DNA of 64,000 bases from Vreelandella glaciei (GTDB taxonomy: Bacteria; Pseudomonadota; Gammaproteobacteria; Pseudomonadales; Halomonadaceae), in assembly GCF_013415125.1 (NCBI RefSeq), contig NZ_JACCDE010000014.1:1-64000 (forward strand), in the 5' to 3' direction. Below, in pieces: positions 45,606-56,800 of this stretch. Under the pieces are notes generated by a model, which saw nothing but the letters and a program-made list of their open reading frames with translations, was not told where the DNA came from and did not search any database. The first letter of the stretch is position 1, and every line of letters begins with the position of its first letter. Position numbers and translations under genes: made by a program.

Positions 45606-46997
45606 TTACAAGCTGGCGTTAACGACCATACAGTCCATCCCCTGGGAGTGCAGTTCGCGACACGCTTGGCGGGCGCGCTGCTCATCCAACGCCATTAAGC
45701 GGGCGCGGTAAACCGGGTTCTGACCCTCTAAAGTGTCAATGGCCACACGGCCACCTAAATTTTGTGCAATACGCTGAGCCGCCTGCTGCGCCAATTGCCG
45801 TGCCTGAGCCTCCTGGCTAAAGGCGCCTACCTGAACTCCCCAACCGCCGCCTATTTCATTGACGGAAGCAAGCTGACGTTCGCGCTCAATAAAGGCCTGC
45901 AATGGGTCGGCCTGGGGCATCTCGCTTTCAGGCGTGGGGCGCTGAACGCTGGTTATATCGGCCAACTGTTCTTCAAGATCCACGACGGGCGCTGAAGCGG
46001 CAGTGTCCGCGGAGGGCGAAAGCGTGGTCGTTTCCACGACGGCCAACAGCGGCTGACGCGGTTCAGGCGTGGGTGGGGAAACCGGCTGGGCGGGAGGGGC
46101 AAAAGCCATAAACTCTTGTGAAAAGGCGGTGTCGGCCACCCAGCTACGCTGATCACGTAGTGAAGCTCGCAAGAAGCTGCGGTCTAGCAAATTGGCCATA
46201 TGGGTATCACGCGACTGAGATGAAAAACCGCCCATCACCACTGCCACTAATCGCCGATCACCTCGAACTGCGGTGGTCGCCACATTAAAACCAGACGCTC
46301 TAATAAATCCGGTTTTCAGCCCATCAGCGCCAGGATAATCACGCACCAGACGGTTGTGGCTGGTATGCCGTGTACCGCGATAGGTAAATTCCTGGAGACC
46401 GAAATAGTGGTAGTACTGCGGAAAATCCTGCATTACGCGTACTGAGAGCGTCAACATATCCCGTGCGGTGGTTACTTGGCCGTCATCAGGCAAGCCAGAG
46501 GCATTGCGGAAGGTGGTCGCGTGCATGCCGAGCTCGCGCGCCTTGGTGGTCATCATCTGTGCAAAACGCGCTTCGCTACCGCCCAGTGCTTCGGCAACCA
46601 CCGCGGCAACATCATTAGCCGAGCGAACCGCTAGCGCACGTATGGCCGTATCGACGGGGATAGAACTACCTGCAGCAAGCCAGAGCTTTACGGCTGGCTT
46701 TGCTGCTGCAAAACGGGAAACCGGCAAGGGCTGGTCTAAACGCAGCGTGCCCGCTTCCAGCGCTTCAAAGGTCAAATACAGGGTCATCATTTTGGTCAGC
46801 GAGGCAGGATAACGCTGATCGTCAATATTTTCAGCGTAGAGGACTTCACCATTATCCAAATCCACCACAATGCCTGCATAGCGTGGATTGTCGGCGTGAG
46901 CACTGGAGACCATTGCCAGCATAAGCAGCAACACCATACTCAGTGACCATACCGTTGATGCACCGCCAACGGCGATCTGTTTTACCCTCGCATACAT
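45606..46997 (-). CDS. D-alanyl-D-alanine carboxypeptidase (PBP5/DacA type) with SPOR domain
   Basis: A penicillin-binding protein that trims D-Ala from peptidoglycan stem peptides. A signal peptide (LSMVLLLMLAMVSSAHA) leads to the peptidase-S11 domain with SLTK, RSAN and GLKTGF. After a Pro-rich linker comes a C-terminal SPOR domain (GGGWGVQVGAFSQEAQARQL to the end), which binds denuded glycan strands at the septum. This replaces the amphipathic anchor helix of PBP5. The start at 46997 gives the best signal peptide; the frame opens at ATG 47039. Confidence 0.9.
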   Translation of the reverse strand: MYARVKQIAVGGASTVWSLSMVLLLMLAMVSSAHADNPRYAGIVVDLDNGEVLYAENIDDQRYPASLTKMMTLYLTFEALEAGTLRLDQPLPVSRFAAAKPAVKLWLAAGSSIPVDTAIRALAVRSANDVAAVVAEALGGSEARFAQMMTTKARELGMHATTFRNASGLPDDGQVTTARDMLTLSVRVMQDFPQYYHYFGLQEFTYRGTRHTSHNRLVRDYPGADGLKTGFIRASGFNVATTAVRGDRRLVAVVMGGFSSQSRDTHMANLLDRSFLRASLRDQRSWVADTAFSQEFMAFAPPAQPVSPPTPEPRQPLLAVVETTTLSPSADTAASAPVVDLEEQLADITSVQRPTPESEMPQADPLQAFIERERQLASVNEIGGGWGVQVGAFSQEAQARQLAQQAAQRIAQNLGGRVAIDTLEGQNPVYRARLMALDEQRARQACRELHSQGMDCMVVNASL

Positions 46998-47194
46998 ACC
47001 TGCCCCTTGCTTGTTATCAACGTACTGTGACTGATCCATGGCCTAACTACCATGCCATACTCAAGGTGCAACGCAAGGCTTTCCCTACGCTGCACGGCCA
47101 TGCTAGGTACTTTTAATAATAAGTTGAGTATATACGGAGTTAGGCTTAGAAAAAGAGAAGTTACATGCGTATCAAAAGAAGATAAATATATGCC

Positions 47195-47227
47195 ATAAAA
47201 AAACCGACCCACTGAGGGGTCGGTTTT
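47195..47227 (-). terminator. Intrinsic terminator of the ribosomal protein cluster
   Basis: A perfect 11-bp stem (AAAACCGACCC / GGGTCGGTTTT); on the minus strand TTTTTTT follows. It ends the alpha operon after rplQ. Confidence 0.93.
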
Positions 47228-47259
47228 CGATTGCTTCTAAAGAAACCTAGCGCAGAGGA

Positions 47260-47646
47260 TTACTCTTCTGCAGCAGCTTCTTCAACAACCGGACGATCAA
47301 CTAGCTCAACGAACGCCATAGGCGCGTTGTCGCCGGTGCGGAAACCGCACTTAAGAATACGGACGTAACCGCCCGGACGCTCGGCATAACGCGGACCTAG
47401 TTCGTTGAACAGTTTGCCGACGGCTTCTTTAGAGCGCGTGCGGGCAAATGCCAAACGACGGTTTGCAACGCTATCCTGCTTAGACAAGGTGATCAGCGGC
47501 TCGATAACGCGACGCAGCTCCTTGGCTTTAGGCAGGGTTGTCTTAATGACTTCATGCTCGACCAGCGAGACAGACATGTTCTTGAACATGGCCTGACGAT
47601 GCGAGCTGGTGCGATTCAGATGACGACCACTCTTACGATGACGCAT
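47260..47646 (-). CDS. rplQ: 50S ribosomal protein L17
   Basis: 128 aa. [20 protein letters not shown] and the [19 protein letters not shown] segment identify L17. Last gene of the alpha operon, followed by a strong terminator. The acidic tail (VVEEAAAEE) is typical. Confidence 0.98.
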   Translation of the reverse strand: MRHRKSGRHLNRTSSHRQAMFKNMSVSLVEHEVIKTTLPKAKELRRVIEPLITLSKQDSVANRRLAFARTRSKEAVGKLFNELGPRYAERPGGYVRILKCGFRTGDNAPMAFVELVDRPVVEEAAAEE

Positions 47647-47685
47647 GGTTGTAATTCCTTACCAAACTGGGACTCAAGTCGACGC

Positions 47686-48681
47686 TCACGCGGAGGCTTT
47701 GTCGTCCTTCAGGCTTGCCGGTGGCCAATTTTCCAACCGCATGCCAAGGGACAAGCCGCGAGCCGCCAATACGTCTTTGATTTCATTCAAAGATTTCTTA
47801 CCGAGATTCGGTGTCTTCAACAGCTCAACTTCTGTGCGCTGGATAAGATCACCGATGTAATAAATATTCTCGGCTTTTAGGCAGTTCGCGCTGCGAACGG
47901 TCAACTCAAGATCGTCTACGGGGCGCAATAGAATTGGATCAACATGATCCTCTTCCTCTTCGACTTCCTGTTCTTTATCAGCTTCCAGGTCGACGAAGGC
48001 GGCCAGCTGCTCTTGCAGGATGGTCGCACTGCGACGGATAGCCTCTTCCGGATCCAGGGTACCGTCGGTTTCCAGATCGATAATTAACTTATCGAGGTCG
48101 GTGCGCTGCTCTACGCGAGCGGCTTCAACCGAGTAGGAAACACGGCGGACAGGGCTGAAGGTGGCATCCAGCTGCAGGCGGCCAATGGCACGCGTCTCTT
48201 CATCAGAGCCACGCGCGTCAGCCGGTTCGTAGCCACGACCCAGCGCTACCTTAAGCTGAATTTTCAGCTCGGCACCTTCATTGACATGAGCAATGATGTG
48301 GTCCGGGTTGACGATTTCGACGCTATGATCAAGCGCAATGTCGCCAGCGGTGACGACGGCTGGGCCCTGCTTGTTCAGCGTGAGCACCGCCTCATCGCGG
48401 CTGTGCATCTTGATCGCAACATCTTTCAAGTTCAGGAGGATTTCAATGACATCTTCCTGCACCCCTTCGAGCGCACTGTATTCATGCTCGACGCCAGCAA
48501 TTTCAGCCTCTACCACGGCACAGCCGGGCATAGACGAAAGCAGAATGCGACGCAGTGCATTCCCCAGGGTGTGACCAAAGCCACGCTCGAACGGTTCGAG
48601 CACGATTTTGGCGTGATGTGCGCTGATTTCTTCGACCTTGATGTCGCGAGGACGTAGAAACTCTGTCACTGAACGCTGCAT
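47686..48681 (-). CDS. rpoA: RNA polymerase alpha subunit
   Basis: 331 aa. The N-terminal assembly domain has [20 protein letters not shown], and the C-terminal domain has [20 protein letters not shown] with the UP-element and activator contact region, ending KDDKASA. Located between rpsD and rplQ as usual. Confidence 0.99.
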   Translation of the reverse strand: MQRSVTEFLRPRDIKVEEISAHHAKIVLEPFERGFGHTLGNALRRILLSSMPGCAVVEAEIAGVEHEYSALEGVQEDVIEILLNLKDVAIKMHSRDEAVLTLNKQGPAVVTAGDIALDHSVEIVNPDHIIAHVNEGAELKIQLKVALGRGYEPADARGSDEETRAIGRLQLDATFSPVRRVSYSVEAARVEQRTDLDKLIIDLETDGTLDPEEAIRRSATILQEQLAAFVDLEADKEQEVEEEEDHVDPILLRPVDDLELTVRSANCLKAENIYYIGDLIQRTEVELLKTPNLGKKSLNEIKDVLAARGLSLGMRLENWPPASLKDDKASA

Positions 48682-48779
48682 ATGAACACCTTTCAGGCTG
48701 CCAAACGGATACTTGGTACTCGGTACGACCTGGCGCGGGCGTTACACCCGCACCAGATAGACAAGAAACAGAAAACTGC

Positions 48780-49400
48780 TTACTTGGAGTACAGCTCGAC
48801 GATCAGGTTTTCGTTGATGTCGGCAGACAGGTCACCGCGTTCAGGCAGAGCCTTGAAAGTGCCTTCCATCTTCTTGGCGTCGATTTCGATCCAAGCGATA
48901 TCGCCACGGTTGGCCGCAATGGACAACGCGCTTTGAATACGTGCTTGGTTTTTCGCCTTTTCGCGAATGGAAACAACGTCACCCGGCTTCACTTGATAAG
49001 AAGCTACGTTAACGGTGCGGCCGTTCACGGAAATCGCCTTGTGGCTGACCAGCTGACGCGCTTCAGAGCGAGTCGAGCCGAAGCCCATGCGGTAGACGAC
49101 GTTATCCAGTCGGGATTCGAGCAACTGCAACAATACTTCACCAGTCGCGCCTTTCAGGCGAGCGGCTTCTTTGTAGTAGTTACGGAACTGTTTTTCGAGT
49201 ACGCCATACATGCGACGTACTTTTTGCTTCTCGCGAAGCTGCAAGCCGTAGTCTGAAAGACGTTGACGACGCTGGCCGTGTACACCCGGGATTTGCTCGG
49301 ATTTACACTTTTTCTCGAAGGGAGTCACACCACTCTTCAAAAAGAGGTCGGTGCCTTCACGACGAGACAGTTTGCACTTCGGTCCAATATAACGAGCCAT
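48780..49400 (-). CDS. rpsD: 30S ribosomal protein S4
   Basis: 206 aa. [20 protein letters not shown] and the S4 RNA-binding domain ([20 protein letters not shown]) are clear. In enterics S4 represses the alpha operon by binding its leader; a candidate structure is present before rpsM. A GC-rich hairpin lies in the 98-base gap to rpoA. Confidence 0.99.
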   Translation of the reverse strand: MARYIGPKCKLSRREGTDLFLKSGVTPFEKKCKSEQIPGVHGQRRQRLSDYGLQLREKQKVRRMYGVLEKQFRNYYKEAARLKGATGEVLLQLLESRLDNVVYRMGFGSTRSEARQLVSHKAISVNGRTVNVASYQVKPGDVVSIREKAKNQARIQSALSIAANRGDIAWIEIDAKKMEGTFKALPERGDLSADINENLIVELYSK

Positions 49401-49412
49401 GAATCTGTCTCC

Positions 49413-49799
49413 TTAAACGCGGCGTTTCTTCGGCGGACGGCAGCCATTATGGGGAATGGGCGTCGCGTCTACGATGCTTTGCACGCGGAAGCCGGCGGCA
49501 TTCAGTGCGCGCACGGCGGATTCACGACCGGGTCCTGGACCTTTAACCAGTACGTCTACGTTCTTCACACCATACTCGGCTGCAGCAGTTGCTGCACGTT
49601 CGCTTGCCACTTGAGCAGCGAACGGGGTGCTCTTGCGAGAACCACGAAAACCCGAACCACCGGCAGTCGCCCAAGAAAGAGCGTTGCCCTGGCGGTCTGT
49701 GATCGTCACGATCGTGTTGTTAAAAGAGGCATGGATATGCGCAATCGCATCCACTACCTGCTTTTTAACCTTTTTACGGTTACTACGCGGGTTAGCCAT
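49413..49799 (-). CDS. rpsK: 30S ribosomal protein S11
   Basis: 128 aa. [20 protein letters not shown] and [20 protein letters not shown] identify S11; the C-terminus is the usual [12 protein letters not shown]. Confidence 0.99.
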   Translation of the reverse strand: MANPRSNRKKVKKQVVDAIAHIHASFNNTIVTITDRQGNALSWATAGGSGFRGSRKSTPFAAQVASERAATAAAEYGVKNVDVLVKGPGPGRESAVRALNAAGFRVQSIVDATPIPHNGCRPPKKRRV

Positions 49800-49838
49800 G
49801 TTGATGTCTATTCCTGTCTTTACGCCAGAACGTGCGTG

Positions 49839-50195
49839 TTATTTGCGGATCGGCTTACGCGGGCCCTTACGGGTGCGCGCGTTAGTCTTAGTCCGCTGAC
49901 CACGCAGCGGAAGACTACGACGATGACGCAGACCACGGTAGCAGCCTAAGTCCATGAGACGCTTAATATTAAGCGTGACATCACGACGAAGGTCGCCTTC
50001 TACGGTGTACTTGCCAACTTCAGAACGCAGGGTGTCGACTTCTTCAGAAGACAGGTCCTGGATCTTGGCATTCATGGCAATACCGGCTGCTGCACAGATG
50101 TGCTCAGCACGGGTACGGCCAATCCCGAAGATATAGGTCAGCGAGATCGCCGCATGCTTGTTGTCCGGGATATTGACGCCTGCAATACGGGCCAT
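49839..50195 (-). CDS. rpsM: 30S ribosomal protein S13
   Basis: 118 aa. [20 protein letters not shown] and [20 protein letters not shown] identify S13. First gene of the alpha operon; the long gap upstream carries the proposed S4-responsive pseudoknot. Confidence 0.99.
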   Translation of the reverse strand: MARIAGVNIPDNKHAAISLTYIFGIGRTRAEHICAAAGIAMNAKIQDLSSEEVDTLRSEVGKYTVEGDLRRDVTLNIKRLMDLGCYRGLRHRRSLPLRGQRTKTNARTRKGPRKPIRK

Positions 50196-50244
50196 CAGCT
50201 TACTCCGAAATTTGAGCGGCTTGCTCGTTTATTCATCTACAAAA

Positions 50245-50291
50245 GGCGCAACAGCATACCCCTTTTAGCGCCCTAAGGCAAGGGGTATGCT
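50245..50291 (-). promoter_or_regulatory. Candidate alpha-operon leader pseudoknot / hairpin
   Basis: A perfect 12-bp inverted repeat (AGCATACCCCTT 50253-50264, AAGGGGTATGCT 50280-50291). The sequence inside its loop (GCGCC 50268-50272) is complementary to GGCGC at 50245-50249, just outside the stem, so an H-type pseudoknot can form in the minus-strand RNA about 50 bases before rpsM. No T-run follows, so it is not a simple terminator. S4 binds a pseudoknot at this position in E. coli. Confidence 0.55.
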
Positions 50292-50318
50292 GGCACCGCT
50301 TAATACAACCCAGGGGAA

Positions 50319-50432
50319 TTAACCCTGGCGTTGTTTGTGCCGTGGTTCGCTGCAGATGACGCGGACAGCGCCATTACGACGAATGATCTTGCAGTTACGG
50401 CACATTTTCTTTACGGAAGCTCGAACTTTCAT
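50319..50432 (-). CDS. rpmJ: 50S ribosomal protein L36
   Basis: 37 aa, [20 protein letters not shown] through to [10 protein letters not shown]. The zinc ligands Cys-x2-Cys (MCRNCK), a later Cys and a His are kept, so this is the C+ form. Located between secY and rpsM as usual. Confidence 0.98.
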   Translation of the reverse strand: MKVRASVKKMCRNCKIIRRNGAVRVICSEPRHKQRQG

Positions 50433-50499
50433 CGATCTTTCTCCAAAAACCGGCTCGCGGCACGCCCCCTTCACTAACTTAATAGGGGTGGGCGGCGCC

Positions 50500-51831
50500 T
50501 CAGCGCATGATACCGCCGCTACCGTAGCCTTTCAGGTTGGACTTCTTCATCACTGAGTCATACTGATGCGACATGAGATGCGATTGCACCTGGGCCATGA
50601 AGTCCATGATGACCACGACTACGATTAACAACGAGGTACCGCCGAAGAAAAACGGCACGTTCCACGCCACAATCAAGAACTGGGGCATCAAGGAAACCGC
50701 AGTGATATACAAGGCACCGAACAGGGTCAGACGTGTCATGACCTTGTCGATATAGCGAGCGGTCTGCTCGCCGGGGCGAATGCCCGGCAGGAAAGCGCCT
50801 GACTTTTTAAGATTGTCAGCCACATCCTTGGGGTTGAAGACCAGCGCTGTGTAAAAGAAGCAGAAGAATACCACTGCCGCCGCGAAAAGCAAGATGTAAA
50901 GCGGTTGACCTGGGCCTAATGCCTGAGATGCACGCTGCAACCACTCCATACCTTCACCGGCACCTACCCACTGACCAATAGAGGCCGGAAAGAGCAGAAT
51001 ACTGGAGGCAAAAATCGCCGGGATAACGCCGGCCATGTTGACCTTCAAAGGCAGGTAGCTACTTTGCCCTGCATACATCTTATTGCCCACTTGTCGCCGC
51101 GGATAGTTAACCTTGAGGCGGCGTTGGCCACGCTCAATGAAAACCACGAAGGCGACAGTCGCAATACCTAACACAGACAGCGCTAACAGCGGCAGAACAT
51201 TCCAGGCCCCTTCATTACGGGCAAGCTCAAAGGCTTGACCCACGGCACTGGGTAGTCCGGCGACAATACCGGCGAAGATCAGCAACGAAATACCGTTGCC
51301 AATGCCCTTCTCGGTAATCTGCTCACCTAGCCACATCATAAACACCGCGCCTGATACAAACGTAATCACGGCGGTGAAGTAGAAGCTAAAGTCAGCACTG
51401 TACGCGATGCCTTGGCTAGCCAGACCGACGGACATGCCGGTAGCCTGGACAAACGCCAGTATCACCGTGCCGTAGCGGGTGTACTGGCTAATCTTGCGGC
51501 GGCCAGCCTCACCCTCTTTCTTGAGCTGTTCAAGATGAGGGGAGACCGCAGTCATGAGCTGCATGATAATCGACGCCGAAATATAGGGCATGATACCCAG
51601 GGCGAGAACACTCATGCGCTCCAGGGCGCCACCCGAGAACATGTTAAACATGCCCAGGATGGTACCCTGTTGCTCCCTAAACAAGGCAGCAAGCTGGTCA
51701 GGATTGATACCGGGAACGGGAATGTGGGCACCAATACGGTACACCACGATGGCGAGGAGCACGAAGCGCAAACGCGCCCACAGTTCACTCAGACCGCTGC
51801 CCATCGCCGGCATTTTTCCTGACTTGGCCAT
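50500..51831 (-). CDS. secY: Protein translocase subunit SecY
   Basis: 443 aa, ten membrane helices. Forms the Sec channel with SecE and Sec[41 protein letters not shown] (plug region) and the [20 protein letters not shown] loop are diagnostic. Its start abuts the rplO stop. Confidence 0.99.
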   Translation of the reverse strand: MAKSGKMPAMGSGLSELWARLRFVLLAIVVYRIGAHIPVPGINPDQLAALFREQQGTILGMFNMFSGGALERMSVLALGIMPYISASIIMQLMTAVSPHLEQLKKEGEAGRRKISQYTRYGTVILAFVQATGMSVGLASQGIAYSADFSFYFTAVITFVSGAVFMMWLGEQITEKGIGNGISLLIFAGIVAGLPSAVGQAFELARNEGAWNVLPLLALSVLGIATVAFVVFIERGQRRLKVNYPRRQVGNKMYAGQSSYLPLKVNMAGVIPAIFASSILLFPASIGQWVGAGEGMEWLQRASQALGPGQPLYILLFAAAVVFFCFFYTALVFNPKDVADNLKKSGAFLPGIRPGEQTARYIDKVMTRLTLFGALYITAVSLMPQFLIVAWNVPFFFGGTSLLIVVVVIMDFMAQVQSHLMSHQYDSVMKKSNLKGYGSGGIMR

Positions 51832-52266
51832 TTAGTCCTCTACCTTGCCGCCAGCGGCTTCGATCGCTTCACGGGCACCTTTGGTGACCTTGATTCCGCG
51901 AACGGTAACCGCTGTTTTCAATTCGCCAGAAAGGATGATCTTCGCGTGTAGCGTAGAGTCCTTAAGCACGTTGGCTTCTTTCAAAGATGCCATGGTGACT
52001 TCGCCACCGGCAACTTTAGCAAGTTCTGCCAGGCGTACTTCTTCAGAGACCAGCGACTTTGCAGACGTAAAACCGAATTTCGGCAAACGACGCTGCAAAG
52101 GCATCTGACCGCCTTCGAAACCGGGCTTAACACTGCCGCCACTACGTGATTTCTGACCTTTGTGACCACGGCCACCGGTCTTACCAAGACCGGAACCGAT
52201 GCCACGACCCACACGCTTTGCAGCGTGTTTGGAGCCCGGAGCCGGGCTTAGGTTATTGAGTTTCAT
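51832..52266 (-). CDS. rplO: 50S ribosomal protein L15
   Basis: 144 aa. [20 protein letters not shown] and the Gly-rich [20 protein letters not shown] tail, which threads into 23S rRNA, identify L15. Confidence 0.99.
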   Translation of the reverse strand: MKLNNLSPAPGSKHAAKRVGRGIGSGLGKTGGRGHKGQKSRSGGSVKPGFEGGQMPLQRRLPKFGFTSAKSLVSEEVRLAELAKVAGGEVTMASLKEANVLKDSTLHAKIILSGELKTAVTVRGIKVTKGAREAIEAAGGKVED

Positions 52267-52269
52267 GGA

Positions 52270-52452
52270 TTACTCTCCCTCAACGCGCACAAGGTAAGTT
52301 ACCTTGTGGATCATGCCGCGTACGGCAGGGGTGTCTTCCAGTTCAACCGTATGACCGATGCGACGCAGGCCCAAGCCTTTCATAGTAGCCTTGTGCTTGG
52401 GCATAATGCCGATGGTGCTGCGGATCTGGGTAACCTTGATCGTTGCTGCCAT
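52270..52452 (-). CDS. rpmD: 50S ribosomal protein L30
   Basis: 60 aa. [20 protein letters not shown] and [20 protein letters not shown] identify L30. Confidence 0.98.
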   Translation of the reverse strand: MAATIKVTQIRSTIGIMPKHKATMKGLGLRRIGHTVELEDTPAVRGMIHKVTYLVRVEGE

Positions 52453-52458
52453 GGTGCC

Positions 52459-52959
52459 TTACCCCGTGATCGCTTCGACAGACAGACCGCGCTTAGCGGC
52501 AATGTCTTCCGGTGCTTGCATGGCGGAGAGACCTTTAACAGTCGCTCGCACCACGTTAACCGGGTTGGTGGAACCGTAGCACTTGGCCAGTACGTCGTGG
52601 ACACCGGCAAGCTCTAATACAGAGCGCATGGCGCCACCGGCGATGATGCCGGTACCTTCGGAAGCCGGCTGCATGTACACCTTTGAAGCACCGTGACGGG
52701 CTTTTACCGGGTACTGCAGCGTTTGGCCAGCGAGGTTCACCTTGACCATGTTGCGACGAGCTTGATCCATCGCTTTCTGGATTGCGACAGGCACTTCACG
52801 CGCCTTGCCACGACCGAAACCGACACGACCTTTACCATCACCAACGACGGTCAGTGCGGTGAAGCCGAAAATACGACCACCCTTGACCACCTTGGCGACG
52901 CGGTTGACCTGCACTAACTTCTCTTGCAGATCACCGCTTTGCTGTTCGTTCTTCGCCAT
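52459..52959 (-). CDS. rpsE: 30S ribosomal protein S5
   Basis: 166 aa. [20 protein letters not shown] and [20 protein letters not shown], then [20 protein letters not shown], identify S5. Confidence 0.99.
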   Translation of the reverse strand: MAKNEQQSGDLQEKLVQVNRVAKVVKGGRIFGFTALTVVGDGKGRVGFGRGKAREVPVAIQKAMDQARRNMVKVNLAGQTLQYPVKARHGASKVYMQPASEGTGIIAGGAMRSVLELAGVHDVLAKCYGSTNPVNVVRATVKGLSAMQAPEDIAAKRGLSVEAITG

Positions 52960-52970
52960 CGTAAAACCCT

Positions 52971-53321
52971 TTAGAATTCCAGGCCGCCTTCACGTGCGGC
53001 GTCGGCCAGCGCCTTGACGCGGCCGTGATACTTAAAGCCAGCACGGTCGAAGGCCACCTGGGTGATGCCTGCTTCTTTAGCGCGTTCAGCAATCAGAGCA
53101 CCTACTTTAGAGGCGGCATCTGAGTTACCGGTCGCACCCTCGCGCAGTGCTTTGTCCAGCGTAGAAGCACTGGCTAGCACTTTGCCACCATCCGGCGAGA
53201 TAATCTGCGCATAGATGTGACGCGGGGTACGGTTGACGCACAGGCGATACACGCCCAGCTCGCGGATCTTTGCGCGAGCGCGGCGGGCACGACGGAGACG
53301 AGATTCTTTCTTCGCGTTCAT
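52971..53321 (-). CDS. rplR: 50S ribosomal protein L18
   Basis: 116 aa. The basic N-terminus, [20 protein letters not shown] and the ending [20 protein letters not shown] identify L18, a 5S rRNA binder. Confidence 0.98.
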   Translation of the reverse strand: MNAKKESRLRRARRARAKIRELGVYRLCVNRTPRHIYAQIISPDGGKVLASASTLDKALREGATGNSDAASKVGALIAERAKEAGITQVAFDRAGFKYHGRVKALADAAREGGLEF

Positions 53322-53330
53322 AACCCTGCC

Positions 53331-53861
53331 TTACTTCTTCTTGGCTTCTTTGCGACGCACCTGCTCGTCGGCGTACCGTACACCCTTGCCTTTATACGGC
53401 TCGGGCGGACGGAAAGCGCGGATTTCCGCGGCGCACTGACCGAGCTGCTGCTTGTTCGCGCTTTTCAGCACGATCACGGTGTTCTTCGGCGTTTCCGCTG
53501 AGACACCTTCAGGCAGTTCGTAGTCGACCGGGTGCGAGAAGCCCAGTGAAAGATTGAGCGTCTGGCCCTTAGCTTGGGCACGATAACCGACGCCAACAAT
53601 TTCGAGGGTTCGTGTGAAGCCCTCGGATACGCCCGTTACCAGGTTCTGAACTAAGGCGCGGGTAGTACCGGCCATTGCCCAGCTCTTGGCAGACTCACTC
53701 GGGGCGAAGGTCAGCTGACCATCTTCTTGACCAATCACCACATCTGGGTGAATGGTCATCGATAGTGTGCCTTGGCCGCCTTTGGCGGTCAGCTGGTCAG
53801 CATTGATTTTAATCTCAACACTGGCAGGCACTTTAACCGGATATTTCGCTATGCGGGACAT
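53331..53861 (-). CDS. rplF: 50S ribosomal protein L6
   Basis: 176 aa. [20 protein letters not shown] and the C-terminal [20 protein letters not shown] identify L6. Confidence 0.99.
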   Translation of the reverse strand: MSRIAKYPVKVPASVEIKINADQLTAKGGQGTLSMTIHPDVVIGQEDGQLTFAPSESAKSWAMAGTTRALVQNLVTGVSEGFTRTLEIVGVGYRAQAKGQTLNLSLGFSHPVDYELPEGVSAETPKNTVIVLKSANKQQLGQCAAEIRAFRPPEPYKGKGVRYADEQVRRKEAKKK

Positions 53862-53870
53862 TCCAGCCTC

Positions 53871-54263
53871 CTAGAATACGGTGCAGATGACTTCGCCACC
53901 GACACCCGCTTGGCGCGCGGCACGATCGGTCATGACACCCGTTGACGTGGTGACAATCGCGATACCGAGACCATCGGCGACCTTAGGCAAGTTGTCCTTA
54001 CCCATGTAACGGCGCAGGGACGGCTTGGAAACCCGCTGAATATGCTCAATGACCGGCTTACCCTCAAAGTACTTGAGAGTGATGGTTAGCTCAGGCTTAA
54101 CACCTTCGGCAACCGTAAAGTCGGCAATGTAGCCTTCTTCCTTTAGCACTCGGGCCACTTGTACTTTCAGCTTGGAGGACGGCATGGTAGCCGTCTCCTT
54201 GGTGGCCATCTGCGCATTGCGGATACGAGTAAACATATCCGCCAGAGTGTCTTGCATGCTCAT
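53871..54263 (-). CDS. rpsH: 30S ribosomal protein S8
   Basis: 130 aa. [20 protein letters not shown] and the ending [20 protein letters not shown] identify S8, which in enterics represses the spc operon. Confidence 0.99.
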   Translation of the reverse strand: MSMQDTLADMFTRIRNAQMATKETATMPSSKLKVQVARVLKEEGYIADFTVAEGVKPELTITLKYFEGKPVIEHIQRVSKPSLRRYMGKDNLPKVADGLGIAIVTTSTGVMTDRAARQAGVGGEVICTVF

Positions 54264-54295
54264 TTAATGTGCGCTCCTGATGATACTACGTGGCG

Positions 54296-54601
54296 TTACC
54301 AACTGGACTTTTTAAGACCAGGAACGTCGCCACGCATGGCGGCTTCACGCAGCTTGTTACGGCCGAGGCCGAACTTGTTGTAAAAACCGTGCGGACGACC
54401 GGTGATACGGCAGCGGTTACGCTGACGTACCGGGCTTGAGTCACGCGGCAATTGCTGCAGCTTCAGCGTCGCCTCGAAGCGGTCTTCCTCAGACGTGTTC
54501 ACATCCGAGATGATTTTCTTAAGCTCAGCGCGCTTGGTGGCATACTTTGCCACCAGCTGCGTACGCTTAAGCTCACGCTCTATCATACTTTTCTTAGCCA
54601 T
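54296..54601 (-). CDS. rpsN: 30S ribosomal protein S14
   Basis: 101 aa. [20 protein letters not shown] identifies S14. The Cys-x2-Cys zinc pairs of the short form are missing, so this is the C-minus, zinc-independent type. Confidence 0.98.
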   Translation of the reverse strand: MAKKSMIERELKRTQLVAKYATKRAELKKIISDVNTSEEDRFEATLKLQQLPRDSSPVRQRNRCRITGRPHGFYNKFGLGRNKLREAAMRGDVPGLKKSSW

Positions 54602-54611
54602 GATCCAACCC

Positions 54612-55151
54612 TTATTTCTTGAAGGGGAAGTTCAGCGCGGTTAGCAGCGCACGACCTTCCTCGTCGGTTTTGGCGGTAGTAGTGATAGTGACGTCCAACC
54701 CCCGGATACGATCGATCTTATCATACTCGATCTCCGGGAAGATGATCTGCTCACGCACACCCATGGAGTAATTGCCGCGACCGTCAAAAGACTTCGGGTT
54801 AAGACCACGGAAGTCACGCACGCGGGGAATCGCGATGTAAACCAAGCGGTCCAGGAAGTCCCACATGCGCTCAGCGCGCAGGGTCACCTTAATCCCGATT
54901 GGCCAACCTTCACGTACCTTAAAGCCCGCGATGGACTTACGTGCCTTGGTCACCAACGGTTTTTGACCAGAGAGTTTCTCTAGATCGCCGATGGCATTGT
55001 CAATCAACTTTTTATCGTTGACTGCTTCGCCGATACCCATGTTCAGAGTCACTTTCGTGATCCGGGGTACCTGCATAACGTTGGCATAGCTGAACTCTTC
55101 TTTGAGTTGAGCTGCTACCTCGTTTTGATAACGTTCTTTCAAGTTCGCCAT
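54612..55151 (-). CDS. rplE: 50S ribosomal protein L5
   Basis: 179 aa. [20 protein letters not shown] and [20 protein letters not shown] identify L5. Confidence 0.99.
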   Translation of the reverse strand: MANLKERYQNEVAAQLKEEFSYANVMQVPRITKVTLNMGIGEAVNDKKLIDNAIGDLEKLSGQKPLVTKARKSIAGFKVREGWPIGIKVTLRAERMWDFLDRLVYIAIPRVRDFRGLNPKSFDGRGNYSMGVREQIIFPEIEYDKIDRIRGLDVTITTTAKTDEEGRALLTALNFPFKK

Positions 55152-55169
55152 TTTGCTACCCGACTCGCG

Positions 55170-55484
55170 TTAGGCGTCGATCTGCGTCTGCGTCGACTTG
55201 TAGATACGTACCTTGGTACCGTCTTCCTTTACTTGGAAGCCGACGCGATCCGCCTTACCGGTCTCCGAATTGAAGATGGCTACGTTGGACGCGTGAATCG
55301 GAGCCTCACGCTCGACGATACCGCCCTGATTTCCCGCCATGGGATTTGGCTTGGTGTGACGTTTAATCATGTTCACACCGGACACCAAGAAACGGTTTTC
55401 TAATACCCGCTTAACGGTGCCACGTTTGCCTTTATCCTTCCCGGCGATGACGATGACTTCATCGTCACGTTTGATCTTTTGCAT
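55170..55484 (-). CDS. rplX: 50S ribosomal protein L24
   Basis: 104 aa. The KOW segment [20 protein letters not shown] identifies L24. Confidence 0.98.
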   Translation of the reverse strand: MQKIKRDDEVIVIAGKDKGKRGTVKRVLENRFLVSGVNMIKRHTKPNPMAGNQGGIVEREAPIHASNVAIFNSETGKADRVGFQVKEDGTKVRIYKSTQTQIDA

Positions 55485-55498
55485 ATCCGCCTCGCTCC

Positions 55499-55870
55499 TT
55501 ACAGCACTTCAGGCGCTAAGGAAATGATCTTCATGAACTTTTCATTACGAAGTTCACGAGTCACCGGCCCAAAAATACGGGTACCGATGGGCTGTTCGTT
55601 GGTGTTATTCAACAAAACTGCCGCATTTCCATCGAAACGGATGAGCGAACCGTCGGGACGACGGACGCCACTACGGGTCCGGACCACGACCGCTTTTAGC
55701 ACCTGGCCTTTTTTGACCTTGCCACGCGGAATCGCTTCCTTAACCGTGACCTTGATGATATCACCAACGCGAGCGTAACGACGGTGTGAACCGCCTAACA
55801 CCTTGATGCACTGCACCCGGCGCGCTCCGCTGTTGTCGGCGACATCCAGCATTGTCTGAGTCTGAATCAT
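55499..55870 (-). CDS. rplN: 50S ribosomal protein L14
   Basis: 123 aa. [20 protein letters not shown] and the ending [12 protein letters not shown] identify L14. Confidence 0.99.
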   Translation of the reverse strand: MIQTQTMLDVADNSGARRVQCIKVLGGSHRRYARVGDIIKVTVKEAIPRGKVKKGQVLKAVVVRTRSGVRRPDGSLIRFDGNAAVLLNNTNEQPIGTRIFGPVTRELRNEKFMKIISLAPEVL

Positions 55871-55918
55871 CGGTTTTCTCCAAACCTAATCTGACTGCAC
55901 TGATTGACAAGCCAGGGA

Positions 55919-56179
55919 TTAACCCTTGGCGTGTTCAACCACCTCGACCAGCGTCCAAGCTTTTTTCTTGGAAAGCGGACGGCACTCTTGAATAGAGACC
56001 GTATCGCCTGCCTTAGCCTGGTTCGCCTCATCATGGGCGTGCAGCTTGGTGGAGCGCTTAACGTATTTTCCGTAGATCGGGTGACGCTCGCGCCGCTCGA
56101 TCATAACGACGATGGACTTATCCATCTTATCGCTCACCACTTTACCGGTGAGCGTACGCTTTGTGTTTTCTTCGGCCAT
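55919..56179 (-). CDS. rpsQ: 30S ribosomal protein S17
   Basis: 86 aa from ATG 56179. [20 protein letters not shown] and [20 protein letters not shown] identify S17. A GTG nine bases upstream also opens the frame; the ATG fits the usual N-terminus. Confidence 0.98.
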   Translation of the reverse strand: MAEENTKRTLTGKVVSDKMDKSIVVMIERRERHPIYGKYVKRSTKLHAHDEANQAKAGDTVSIQECRPLSKKKAWTLVEVVEHAKG

Positions 56180-56180
56180 C

Positions 56181-56372
56181 TCAATCACCTGCCTTCTCGT
56201 TGAGCAAAGTCTTAACGCGGGCGATATCCCGGCGGACCTGCTTGAGCAGATGAGTCTGGCTCAGTTGGCCAGTGGCCTTCTGCATGCGCAGGTTAAACTG
56301 CTCGCGGAGGAGTTCGAGGAGTTGCTCCTGGAGCTCTCCTGCGGACTTTTCACGAATTTCCTGGGCTTTCAT
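56181..56372 (-). CDS. rpmC: 50S ribosomal protein L29
   Basis: 63 aa from ATG 56372, overlapping the rplP stop by one base. [20 protein letters not shown] and [16 protein letters not shown] identify L29. Confidence 0.98.
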   Translation of the reverse strand: MKAQEIREKSAGELQEQLLELLREQFNLRMQKATGQLSQTHLLKQVRRDIARVKTLLNEKAGD

Positions 56373-56785
56373 CACATCACCGTCCGTTTCGCAAAGGTGG
56401 TGGATAAGGGCATTTTCTGTGCGGCAAGCTCAAACGCTTCACGAGCGAGCTCTTCCGACACGCCTTCAATTTCATACAGGACCCGACCCGGTTGGATCTG
56501 GGCAACCCAGTACTCAACAGAACCTTTACCTTTACCCATACGAACTTCGAGCGGCTTCTTGGAGATCGGCTTATCAGGGAAGACGCGGATCCAAATCTTA
56601 CCGCCACGTTTTACGTGACGTGTGATCGCACGACGGCCTGCTTCGATCTGACGCGCAGTGATGCGGCCGCGACCAGTAGCTTTAAGGCCGTATTCCCCGA
56701 AGCTGATCTTGCTTCCGCGATGCGCCAGGCCACGGTTGCGGCCTTTCATCATCTTGCGGAATTTCATACGCTTGGGCTGTAACAT
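56372..56785 (-). CDS. rplP: 50S ribosomal protein L16
   Basis: 137 aa. [20 protein letters not shown] and [20 protein letters not shown] identify L16. Confidence 0.99.
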   Translation of the reverse strand: MLQPKRMKFRKMMKGRNRGLAHRGSKISFGEYGLKATGRGRITARQIEAGRRAITRHVKRGGKIWIRVFPDKPISKKPLEVRMGKGKGSVEYWVAQIQPGRVLYEIEGVSEELAREAFELAAQKMPLSTTFAKRTVM

Positions 56786-56800
56786 CGACTCGCTCTCCCC

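Noticed and set aside
49263..49949. Long + strand frames opposite the ribosomal protein genes
   Set aside because: All are antisense shadows of highly expressed genes with strongly biased codons; none has a recognisable domain.
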